37,289 nucleotides of DNA from Candidatus Saccharimonadota bacterium (lineage in GTDB: Bacteria; Patescibacteriota; Saccharimonadia; Saccharimonadales; Saccharimonadaceae), in contig JAFRBR010000010.1 of assembly GCA_017404795.1 (NCBI GenBank), positions 1-37,289 on the forward strand, written 5' to 3'. This document shows, piece after piece, positions 11,119 through 18,109 of this stretch. Within the stretch, counting starts at the first letter, position 1. The number at the start of each line of letters is the position of its first letter. A program made the position numbers and the translations under genes. The notes below the pieces were generated by a model, which had not been told where the DNA came from, searched no databases, and saw only the letters and a list, made by a program, of their open reading frames with translations.

Positions 11119-11697
11119 GCCGAAAACTTCTTCGATAGTACCGGAGGCGTCGATGAGTTCAAGATTAAAATCCTTAGCGATTTTGGGATAGGCGGCGTTG
11201 ACTTTGGCTTGGAAGTCGTGCTGCTTCATTTCAAAAGTTTCGGCGGCTTTGCCACGGGTTTGCTGGCGTTTTTCGCGGATTTCGTCTGGTACGGTGAGAA
11301 TGAAACCGTGGTCGGGTTTAAAATACTTTTCGGGGAGCATTTCTTTGGTTAGTTTGATGATTTTGCTGCGCGAGACACCTTCGCCGTAGCCTTGGTAGGC
11401 GAGGGTGGACCAGTAATTGCGGGCGGAGACCACGATGCCATTTTCTTTTAAAACTGGTTCGGCGATTTTTTTCCAGAGTTCGACCCGGGCGGCAGTGAAT
11501 AATAGGACGTTGGTTAATGGCTCTAAGCGATAACCGCGTGTTAAGATCATATCATGTAGGTCGTGGGCTTGAGGCAAATCGCCATCCGGCTCCTCCATCA
11601 TCACGACTCGTTTGCCTTGCTTTTCGTAGTGTTCTTTAAGTAGCTCCACTTGGGTGGATTTGCCGGTACCGTCCTGACCTTCGATTACGATATACAT
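11098..11697 (-). CDS. tmk: Thymidylate kinase
   Basis: Phosphorylates dTMP to dTDP. The 199-aa protein has the P-loop GQDGTGKST at residues 7-15, EEPDGDLPQAHDLHDMIL at the usual EPGGT position, STLAYQGYGEG, and a lid-like QQTRGKA. The usual DRY motif reads ARNYWS: the Arg is kept and the Asp is lost. The divergence means a related deoxynucleotide kinase role is possible, but Tmk is the best match. Overlaps the ABC exporter end by 21 bp. Confidence 0.85.
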   Translation of the reverse strand: MYIVIEGQDGTGKSTQVELLKEHYEKQGKRVVMMEEPDGDLPQAHDLHDMILTRGYRLEPLTNVLLFTAARVELWKKIAEPVLKENGIVVSARNYWSTLAYQGYGEGVSRSKIIKLTKEMLPEKYFKPDHGFILTVPDEIREKRQQTRGKAAETFEMKQHDFQAKVNAAYPKIAKDFNLELIDASGTIEEVFGLILGKL

Positions 11698-11703
11698 GGT
11701 TTT

Positions 11704-11709
11704 ATTATA
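11704..11709 (-). promoter_or_regulatory. -10 box of tmk (leaderless)
   Basis: TATAAT on the minus strand ends 6 nt before the tmk ATG (complement of 11695-11697). Confidence 0.6.
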
Positions 11710-11770
11710 ATTGATGGCGAGAATTTTTCAACAATTTTAATCTTAAAATTTATTGAAATTGTGTGGGTGG

Positions 11771-11789
11771 TGTTGTAAAAATTACAACA
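11771..11789. repeat. 19-bp palindrome (copy 2), downstream of the FISUMP-like gene
   Basis: An exact copy of TGTTGTAAAAATTACAACA, 7 bp past the stop codon of the minus-strand gene ending at 11797. It could act as a hairpin terminator, though it lacks a long U-tract. Confidence 0.7.
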
Positions 11790-11796
11790 TGGGTGG

Positions 11797-12615
11797 CTAG
11801 GAGCTAGTGAGGCACCGAACAGAGAAGCCTTGGTTCTTATAAGTATTACTTTGACCGCTGTGGGTGCCTGGATACATATAGGCATCCAATATTCGTAGAC
11901 TATACGCAGATGAACGATTATCGCCACGAGATGTAGTTGTCCAATAACATCCGATGCTGTTTCTTGAACTCGCCGATTCATCATAGATATAACCAGCAAG
12001 TATATAATTATTTGGAAATTGACGCCATCTTCTAGACTGAGTAGTGCCACCACTATTGACATCTTGATATTTTCCAGGCCCACCCATTTGTACATCTAAA
12101 TAAGAAAAACCTCCGGGCTTAGCGCCATTAGAGGAATTATTACCGTAAGGTAAACGCCAACTGGTCGGGCAAAGAGAGGTTCCGGCATTTTCAGAAGAAG
12201 AATAGCCCAGCTCGTCAGTATTAGCCATGGTGGCTGGCCAATTATAATAGTTACCATAACTATACCATTGATAAGGAGTAGAACTATCGCTAGTACTGCT
12301 GTGGTTGGCAGTGAGGTTTCTGTTAGTGTTGTTGTTATTGTAGCGAGGAATACGATAATATGGATTATTAGTGGTGTTAATATTGATAGTGTTGTTGCTG
12401 CCGTCAGCACCAATGAGTTTAGTGCTATTAGTGTCTCCTACTACATTTCCGGTATAGCCTGCAGCATAGATAGCGAAGCCATTGGCGTCATTACAGATGG
12501 CTTTCAGAGTGGTGGTACCAATGTCGTCTTCATAGATATCTGGTTCAATCGTAGCTGTATGGGCAGTATTACTAGTACTAGAAAGAGTACAGGCTATTGG
12601 TACAGTAATGTTCAC
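11797..12615 (-). CDS. Secreted FISUMP-like surface protein (5' end frameshifted)
   Basis: The body resembles the Fibrobacter succinogenes major paralogous domain (FISUMP): YYNWPAT, SLCPTSWRLP, GCYWTTTSRG, SAYSLRI and the terminal GFSVRCL. The N-terminal part (VNITVPIACTLSS...AICNDANGF) looks like a separate exported-protein domain. The region is Asn/Ser/Thr-rich, unlike its neighbours. The 272-aa open frame starts at a GTG and has no signal peptide. The same frame upstream (12616-12733) encodes a very good one (ILSLPLLVGLTSITLVSGIVAG) but has no start codon. One base lost or gained in an A-run would join it to an ATG. Function unknown; likely surface-exposed. Confidence 0.75.
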   Translation of the reverse strand: MNITVPIACTLSSTSNTAHTATIEPDIYEDDIGTTTLKAICNDANGFAIYAAGYTGNVVGDTNSTKLIGADGSNNTININTTNNPYYRIPRYNNNNTNRNLTANHSSTSDSSTPYQWYSYGNYYNWPATMANTDELGYSSSENAGTSLCPTSWRLPYGNNSSNGAKPGGFSYLDVQMGGPGKYQDVNSGGTTQSRRWRQFPNNYILAGYIYDESASSRNSIGCYWTTTSRGDNRSSAYSLRILDAYMYPGTHSGQSNTYKNQGFSVRCLTSS

Positions 12616-12752
12616 GTCATCTACTGTGGCATCGTCTGCTGATACCGTTACATTACCAGCTACAATACCAGAAACAAGTGTAATACTAGTTAGGCCTACT
12701 AAGAGAGGGAGAGAGAGGATTTTATATAATTTTCATTGTTTGACCTAATCAT
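12616..12752 (-). other. Disconnected 5' end and signal peptide of the FISUMP-like gene
   Basis: Read on the minus strand, an extended -10 TGCTACAAT (hexamer at complement 12759-12764) precedes ATG 12752 by 6 nt, the leaderless spacing common here. That frame (MIRSNNENYIK...) stops after 18 codons. A second ATG lies at 12736. Deleting one A from the run at 12730-12733 joins ATG 12736 to give MKLYKILSLPLLVG. Adding one A to the run at 12720-12723 joins ATG 12752. Either a sequencing error, a real null mutation or slippage-based on/off switching would explain this. Confidence 0.7.
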
Positions 12753-12792
12753 AAGCTCATTGTAGCATATGAATCATAATTAGTAAATGTTT

Positions 12793-13440
12793 TTACCAAA
12801 TTATTTCGTCATAGCCACAGGATTTCAGAAAAGCGTTGGCCTTAGAAAAATGACGACTGCCAAAAAAGCCAGAGTGAGCGGAAAGTGGGGAAGGGTGGGG
12901 GGATTCGAGAACTAAATGTTTGTCTGTATTAATTAAAGGTTTCTTACTACGCGCGTCACGGCCCCATAGTAAAAAGACTAAGTGTGGGCGAGTTGCGTCG
13001 AGATATTTAATCACTTCGGTGGTAAAAACTTCCCAGCCTTTGCCACGGTGTGAGCCGGCTTTGTGAGCCTCTACTGTCAACACGGTGTTCAGCAGCAACA
13101 CGCCTTGATCTTGCCAGTTTTTGAGGTTGCCGGTCTGATTGGCGTGACAGCCGATGTCGCTGTCGATTTCTTTGTAAATGTTGACCAGCGAGGGCGGAAT
13201 CGGCTGCGAACTAGGCACCGAAAAAGCCAGCCCGTGCGCAGCACCTGGGGTGTGGTAAGGGTCTTGGCCTAGAATCACGACTTTGACCTTGTTTAAATCG
13301 GTCGTAAAGGCCGAGAAAACCAAGGATTTCTGAGGATAAATCGTTTTGGTTTCGTAGGCTTCGCGCAAAAAGGCTGATAAATCCTTGAAATAGGGTTTAT
13401 CAAACTCGGATTTTAAGAATGGTTTCCAACTCTTGTGCAT
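12793..13440 (-). CDS. ung: Uracil-DNA glycosylase (family 1)
   Basis: Removes uracil from DNA as the first step of base-excision repair. The 215-aa protein has the catalytic water-activating motif GQDPYHTPGAAHGLAFSVP, the VFLLWGRDA strand, and the minor-groove loop HPSPLSAHSGFFG with its catalytic His. Length and motif order are normal. A -10-like TATAAT (complement 13445-13450) lies 4 nt before the ATG. It is followed on the same strand by the secreted protein and tmk, with dCMP deaminase upstream, so dUMP/uracil handling genes sit together. Confidence 0.97.
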   Translation of the reverse strand: MHKSWKPFLKSEFDKPYFKDLSAFLREAYETKTIYPQKSLVFSAFTTDLNKVKVVILGQDPYHTPGAAHGLAFSVPSSQPIPPSLVNIYKEIDSDIGCHANQTGNLKNWQDQGVLLLNTVLTVEAHKAGSHRGKGWEVFTTEVIKYLDATRPHLVFLLWGRDARSKKPLINTDKHLVLESPHPSPLSAHSGFFGSRHFSKANAFLKSCGYDEIIW

Positions 13441-13445
13441 ATATA

Positions 13446-14006
13446 TTATATACTACGCGAAATCCATTTAGACAAGCGGGCGTGCTCTTCCGAATCCTCA
13501 GGATAGGAGTCAAGAATATCCTGAATGTAGGTCTTGCCGTTGGTGAGATTGAGAGTCTTGACGTCAGGCATGGAGGTAAGCATGCGGATGACGGCTTCGT
13601 CGGTTTCGATGTTGGTCATGGAATGTTGTGGATCGGTAGAGTGGGAATGAACACGAAGTTCTTTATAGACGAAGCGTTTGATGCCGGCCTGGAGGCAGTA
13701 TTTGAGGCAGTTTTCACAGGTGGCGACTCGATTATAAATGGTGCAGCCAGTGAGGTCTTGATAGGCAAAGAGAAGAGCGTTCATCTCGCTGTGAATAGCG
13801 AAATAATACTTCATCGGGCGCTCGGAAAGAGTCATTTTGGACTCGTCGGCGCCTTGGATCATGCCGTTGTAGCCGAGCGAGACTACGCGCTTGTTATGGT
13901 CGACAATAACGCAGCCCATTTTGGATGAGGGATCCTTGGACTTGGCGGCCACGGCTTCGGCAATTTTCATAAAATATTCGTCCCAATCTTGTTGTGTGCT
14001 ACTCAT
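13446..14006 (-). CDS. Deoxycytidylate (dCMP) deaminase
   Basis: Deaminates dCMP to dUMP, feeding thymidylate synthesis. The 186-aa protein has the zinc motif HSEMNALLFA (His and catalytic Glu) and TCENCLKYC, where the usual PCxxC has Thr in place of Pro. The frame is open upstream to 14144, but the ATG at 14006 gives the family-like start SSTQQDWDEYF. It lies 9 nt after TATAAT with AGGGG between. A ComE operon-type deaminase is the alternative label. Stop is 5 bp from the ung start. Confidence 0.9.
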   Translation of the reverse strand: MSSTQQDWDEYFMKIAEAVAAKSKDPSSKMGCVIVDHNKRVVSLGYNGMIQGADESKMTLSERPMKYYFAIHSEMNALLFAYQDLTGCTIYNRVATCENCLKYCLQAGIKRFVYKELRVHSHSTDPQHSMTNIETDEAVIRMLTSMPDVKTLNLTNGKTYIQDILDSYPEDSEEHARLSKWISRSI

Positions 14007-14015
14007 ATTACCCCT

Positions 14016-14021
14016 ATTATA
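14016..14021 (-). promoter_or_regulatory. Promoter of the dCMP deaminase gene
   Basis: An extended -10 TGTTATAAT on the minus strand lies 9 nt before ATG 14006, with an AGGGG in between. Confidence 0.55.
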
Positions 14022-14066
14022 ACACGTTTTGAGGGTGGGGGGTTGATTTTTGATGCGAGATGTGCC

Positions 14067-14094
14067 TATAATACCGCCAAAATTAAAATGGGAG
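14067..14094 (+). promoter_or_regulatory. Promoter and Shine-Dalgarno of the cutinase-VWA gene
   Basis: TATAAT lies at 14067-14072 and GGGAG at 14090-14094, 5 nt before ATG 14100. The Shine-Dalgarno decides the start among several in-frame candidates. Confidence 0.6.
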
Positions 14095-14099
14095 TAAAT

Positions 14100-15872
14100 A
14101 TGCGAGGAAAAATCCATATCCAAAATCGTGGTGGGCAAAAGCAAAAAATTAAAATCCGCTACGTGATGGTGGCGGTGGTGGCGCTAATGATAACATGGGT
14201 GGCGGTAATGCCGCACGCGCAGACAAGAGCCGAGACTTGTCCGAGCTTGCGTGTGGTTTTTGCGAGAGGATCAGGAGGGGAGAGATGGACCGACCAAAAT
14301 TATTTGGCGTTTAAGGAGGCAATTGAGAACAAACTGAGGACCGTAGAGCTAGATTATGAGTTTATTGATTTGGACTATCCGGCGGTGGGAATCGGGATAG
14401 ACAAACTAGATGTGACGGCAGGAGCAATATTTGGGTCGGGTGAGGCGTATGAGTTTGGGGCAAGTGTAGACACAGGCACACAAAATCTAACTAATTTAGT
14501 AAACGGAAGTTGCCCGGGGACCAAGTATGTAGTAGGTGGATATTCGCAGGGGGCGATGGTAGTCAGCAAGTCCTTGAAGAGTTTAAACGCGGATAATTTG
14601 ATTTACGCGGCGACTTTTGGTGACCCTAAGATTTATCTGCCGGAGGGGGAAGGAGTGTTTCCAGCGGCCTGCCGAGGCGAGAATTTGTCGGACTATCGGG
14701 CGTATGTGCCGGATTGTCAGGCCTACAAAGGGATGCTGGGGGCATATATCCCGTATGAGCCGACGAGTTTGGCGGGCAAAGTAGGAACTTGGTGTAATAA
14801 TAAGGATATTTTCTGTAGTTCAAAACACTTGCATTTAGGGGGTATGGCAGACCACACTTCATACATAAAAGATAATTTGTATGAGGATGCCTCTAGGGTG
14901 ATTTTTGATAAAATTTGTGGGACTTTTGGGCTTGAAAATCGGGTGTCTTCGCCACATGATACGGCGATTTTGATTGATTCAACCGGGTCGATGATGGGGA
15001 TGCTGGGTGAATACAAGGCCGAGGCTTTGCGGCTGGCGACAGAAACCTTGGAGTCGGGCGGACGAGTGGCGCTGTTTGACTATCGGGATTTGGATGACCC
15101 GTATGATTTGGTGCAACACTGTGGATTTGAAGATTGCACGTTGGAAGTATTTGAGGAAGAGCTAGGGTCTATTCGGGCGGATGGTGGGGGTGACGATCCG
15201 GAATCTTTATTGTCGGCGTCGTTTCACACGATGGAAGCTCTGAATTGGAAGCAAGGTTCGACGAAATCATTAGTAATCTTGACGGACGCCAATTTCCTGT
15301 CACCGGATAGAGATGGGATGACTTTTGATGAAGTGGTGGCGCTAAGCAAGCGGATTGATCCGGTGAATTTTTATATTATTACCACTGCGGAGTATGGAGT
15401 TGATTATGCTGAGCTGGCCGAAGCGACGGATGGGAAAGTGGTGACTGATTTTGATGAATTGTCGCTACTGACGGATTATATTATGGAGCGATATGACTCT
15501 TTGCCGCGGGTAGAAGAAGGTGCGACGGTAGAGTTGCCGGTGCTAGAAATAGTGGAGACCGCGCAGGCGGTGTCGGAGGTAAAAGTGAAGTTTGCTAATA
15601 CTGGTTCAAAAGCGATCGTGATGCTAAATGACCGTGTGCTGGGGGTGACGGATGAGACTGAAGTGACTATCACGGGGCTAGATATGTCTAAGGATAATGT
15701 GGTGGGTTTGGTGCCGATAAATGATGAGGTGCGGGGCGAGACGGTGATGGTGAAAATTGCTGCTAATGGGTATGGGCAGATGGGTGGTGGTAGTGTCAAT
15801 AGTGTGGGTAATAATGAAGCTGGCTTGATTGAATCACGAAATCTCAAAGTCCCTGCCACCGGAAGACGCTAG
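14100..15872 (+). CDS. Secreted cutinase-like / von Willebrand factor A fusion protein
   Basis: The 590-aa protein has a basic N terminus and one hydrophobic segment (about residues 20-38) serving as signal or anchor. An alpha/beta-hydrolase of the cutinase family follows (about 45-265): CPSLRVVFARGSGG, nucleophile motif GGYSQGA and a late Asp/His pair near DHTSY. Next is a VWA domain (about 290-480) with the metal-binding DSTGSM and ILTDAN, then a beta-rich tail. It ends in LKVPATGRR, an LPxTG-like box with no hydrophobic segment or further tail. The hydrolase could act on lipids or esters of a host envelope, with VWA giving adhesion; that role is inference. The frame opens at 13989, but the Shine-Dalgarno supports 14100. 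Confidence 0.85.
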   Translation: MRGKIHIQNRGGQKQKIKIRYVMVAVVALMITWVAVMPHAQTRAETCPSLRVVFARGSGGERWTDQNYLAFKEAIENKLRTVELDYEFIDLDYPAVGIGIDKLDVTAGAIFGSGEAYEFGASVDTGTQNLTNLVNGSCPGTKYVVGGYSQGAMVVSKSLKSLNADNLIYAATFGDPKIYLPEGEGVFPAACRGENLSDYRAYVPDCQAYKGMLGAYIPYEPTSLAGKVGTWCNNKDIFCSSKHLHLGGMADHTSYIKDNLYEDASRVIFDKICGTFGLENRVSSPHDTAILIDSTGSMMGMLGEYKAEALRLATETLESGGRVALFDYRDLDDPYDLVQHCGFEDCTLEVFEEELGSIRADGGGDDPESLLSASFHTMEALNWKQGSTKSLVILTDANFLSPDRDGMTFDEVVALSKRIDPVNFYIITTAEYGVDYAELAEATDGKVVTDFDELSLLTDYIMERYDSLPRVEEGATVELPVLEIVETAQAVSEVKVKFANTGSKAIVMLNDRVLGVTDETEVTITGLDMSKDNVVGLVPINDEVRGETVMVKIAANGYGQMGGGSVNSVGNNEAGLIESRNLKVPATGRR

Positions 15873-16064
15873 GTGGTAGTGGTTGGCGTAGGGGCATTTG
15901 TAGGGTTTAAGAGGAGTGGATAGGTGGTGGTCGTGGGCGGCGACGGCGGCGGCGAGCTCGGCTTCTTCGAGAGTGTCGTAGATGATCTTATGAGTGTCAC
16001 CTACCCAGCAACGAGGTGGCTGGTAGCTCTTGGAGGGGTTTAGGTGTTTGTGTCGGTTAGCCAT
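15834..16064 (-). CDS. Small conserved-looking protein, His/Cys-rich
   Basis: The 76-aa protein is convergent with, and overlaps by 39 bp, the cutinase-VWA gene. It contains CWVGDTHKIIYDTLEEAELAA and then YKCPYANHYHLAS, which looks like a small metal- or nucleic-acid-binding fold, but no family can be named. The leaderless-type promoter 8 nt upstream and sensible composition argue that it is real. Function unknown. Confidence 0.7.
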   Translation of the reverse strand: MANRHKHLNPSKSYQPPRCWVGDTHKIIYDTLEEAELAAAVAAHDHHLSTPLKPYKCPYANHYHLASSGGRDFEIS

Positions 16065-16072
16065 ATACCTCT

Positions 16073-16078
16073 ATTATA
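16073..16078 (-). promoter_or_regulatory. -10 box of the small gene at 15834-16064
   Basis: TATAAT on the minus strand lies 8 nt before the ATG; AGAGG lies between and could serve as a weak ribosome site. Confidence 0.55.
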
Positions 16079-16181
16079 TCACAGATTGGGTGGTTTGTCA
16101 AGGGTTCCGGGCCCTGGCTTTGGAATTTAAACAATAATTCGGTATTAATGCGCAGGGCTTGTTTTTAGCGAAAAAATATAT

Positions 16182-16187
16182 TATAAT
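16182..16187 (+). promoter_or_regulatory. -10 box of typA (leaderless)
   Basis: TATAAT lies 7 nt before ATG 16195. Upstream in-frame codons, back to 16159, overlap the box and are therefore unlikely starts. Confidence 0.6.
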
Positions 16188-16194
16188 AATGTTT

Positions 16195-18009
16195 ATGACT
16201 TTGAAACCGGAGTTAATTAGAAATGTGGCGATTATTGCCCACGTGGACCATGGTAAAACTACGCTAGTTGATGGGCTACTGAAGCAATCCAATACCTTCC
16301 GCGATAATCAGGCCGAGATGAGCCAGACTTTGATTATGGATTCGATGGACCAGGAACATGAGCGGGGGATTACGATTACCGCCAAACAGACCTGTGTGCA
16401 TTATGATGGCTATAAGATCAATATCATTGACACGCCGGGGCATGCGGATTTTTCGGGCGAGGTAGAGCGGACGCTAAATATGGCGGATGGGGTACTGCTT
16501 ATTGTTGATGCACAGGAAGGGCCGATGCCGCAGACTAAATTTGTATTGTCAAAGGCATTAGAATTGGGGTTGAAACCGGTGGTGGTAATTAATAAAATCG
16601 ACAAGCCGGCGGCGCGGATTCCGGAGGTTTTGAGTGAAATTGAAAGTCTATTCTTAGAGCTAGCGACAGATGAATCGCAATTGTTTTATCCGGTGTATTA
16701 CGCAATTGCTAGGGAGGGGCGAGCAGGCAAAACTACTGATTTAGATGATGATTTAAGGGTGATTTTTGAAGCGATTATTAATGATATCCCGGCGCCAATG
16801 GTTGATAGCGATTCCGAATCTGCACAACTACTGGTGGCAGCGCTGACTAGTGACAATTACCTTGGTAAATACTGTATTGGGAAAATTTTTAAAGGAAAAC
16901 TAAAGAAAAATCAAAATGTAGAAATCTTACATAAAAATGATATTAAATCTACCAAGATTGATCGGATTTTTATTTATAAGGGGCTGGGGAAGGAAGAAGT
17001 GCCGGAGGCGGTGGCGGGAGATATTGTGGCGATTACAGGTGTGAATGAGGCGAATATTGGTGATACGATTGCTACCGGTGAGAACCCCGAAGCCTTGCCG
17101 GGAATTACGCTCGAAGAGCCGACGCTGTCGATTTACATCGGGCCAAATACTTCGCCGCTGAAAGGGCGGGAAGGTGAATTTACCACTTCTAGGCAGATTG
17201 CCGAAAGACTAGAAAGGGAATTAGAAACCAATATCGCCCTCAAAATCCAACCGGACGGGCTGGGCTATAAAGTATCGGGGCGAGGGGAACTACATTTGTC
17301 AGTGCTAATTGAAACGATGCGCCGTGAGGGCTATGAACTAGAAGCGGGCAGACCAGAAGTGGTATACCGCGAAATTGATGGAGTGAAGTGCGAACCGATT
17401 GAGGATTTAACAATTGAAGTAGCGCCGGAGTTTGTGGGGGCGGTAAGCCAAGAATTAGGGATTCGGAAGGCAGAATTAAAATTACAGGAAATCACTACTA
17501 GCAACACTACTAGGATGGTATACGAGATTTCGACAGCGGCACTGATTGGGCTTCGGAATAATTTGCTAACCGCCACTAAAGGCACAGTGATTATGTCTAG
17601 TATCCCTGATGGTTATCGACCGGTGGAGGCAAAATATAAGCCTGAGCGCAACGGGGCTTTGATTGCTTCGGAGGCGGGAAAATCTACGGCCTATGCGCTA
17701 GATTCGGCTCAGGCACGGGGGACACTGTATATCCCACCCGGAGTGGAAGTCTATCAAGGGATGATTGTGGGGCTATCTAATAAGAAGGACGATCTGGATA
17801 TTAATGTCTGCCGAGAAAAACAACTAACCAATATGCGGACTCACGCCAGCGATGGGGCGATTCAGTTGACGCCTTATACACGGTTATCTCTAGAGCAATG
17901 TTTGGATTTTCTACTTGATGATGAATTGTTAGAGGTAACGCCACAATCTTTAAGACTGCGCAAGCGGCAACTTGACCCAATCAAACGAAAGCGAGAAAAT
18001 CGAGCCTAG
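16195..18009 (+). CDS. typA: Ribosome-associated GTPase TypA/BipA
   Basis: An EF-G-like translational GTPase that binds 70S ribosomes and helps subunit assembly and stress adaptation. The 604-aa protein is full length. Seen: G1 AHVDHGKTT, switch I ERGITI, G3 [15 protein letters not shown]4 NKID, then the EF-G-like domains III and V ([20 protein letters not shown]) and the TypA-specific C-terminal domain. The ATG at 16195 gives the usual family start ([13 protein letters not shown] about 9 residues in). An in-frame ATG two codons earlier is possible but would lie upstream of the predicted transcript start. Confidence 0.97.
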   Translation: MTLKPELIRNVAIIAHVDHGKTTLVDGLLKQSNTFRDNQAEMSQTLIMDSMDQEHERGITITAKQTCVHYDGYKINIIDTPGHADFSGEVERTLNMADGVLLIVDAQEGPMPQTKFVLSKALELGLKPVVVINKIDKPAARIPEVLSEIESLFLELATDESQLFYPVYYAIAREGRAGKTTDLDDDLRVIFEAIINDIPAPMVDSDSESAQLLVAALTSDNYLGKYCIGKIFKGKLKKNQNVEILHKNDIKSTKIDRIFIYKGLGKEEVPEAVAGDIVAITGVNEANIGDTIATGENPEALPGITLEEPTLSIYIGPNTSPLKGREGEFTTSRQIAERLERELETNIALKIQPDGLGYKVSGRGELHLSVLIETMRREGYELEAGRPEVVYREIDGVKCEPIEDLTIEVAPEFVGAVSQELGIRKAELKLQEITTSNTTRMVYEISTAALIGLRNNLLTATKGTVIMSSIPDGYRPVEAKYKPERNGALIASEAGKSTAYALDSAQARGTLYIPPGVEVYQGMIVGLSNKKDDLDINVCREKQLTNMRTHASDGAIQLTPYTRLSLEQCLDFLLDDELLEVTPQSLRLRKRQLDPIKRKRENRA

Positions 18010-18076
18010 ATTTTGTCAAGTTGTGCAAAAGTCGGAAAATTTAAAAAATGCCTAAAAATGTCATTATGCTATTGTT

Positions 18077-18106
18077 TTGACTATTGAAAATTGTTATACT
18101 TATAAT
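18077..18106 (+). promoter_or_regulatory. -35/-10 promoter of the large surface protein gene
   Basis: TTGACT (18077-18082) and TATAAT (18101-18106) are 18 nt apart, one of the few recognisable -35 boxes in the window. They overlap the upstream extension of the reading frame, so the codons from 18077 are promoter rather than coding. Confidence 0.6.
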
Positions 18107-18109
18107 AGA

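Noticed and set aside
16085-16140. Possible palindrome around the GGTTCCGGGCCCTGG tract before typA
   Set aside because: Only a short GC-rich self-complementary core; no long stem or match to the other elements.
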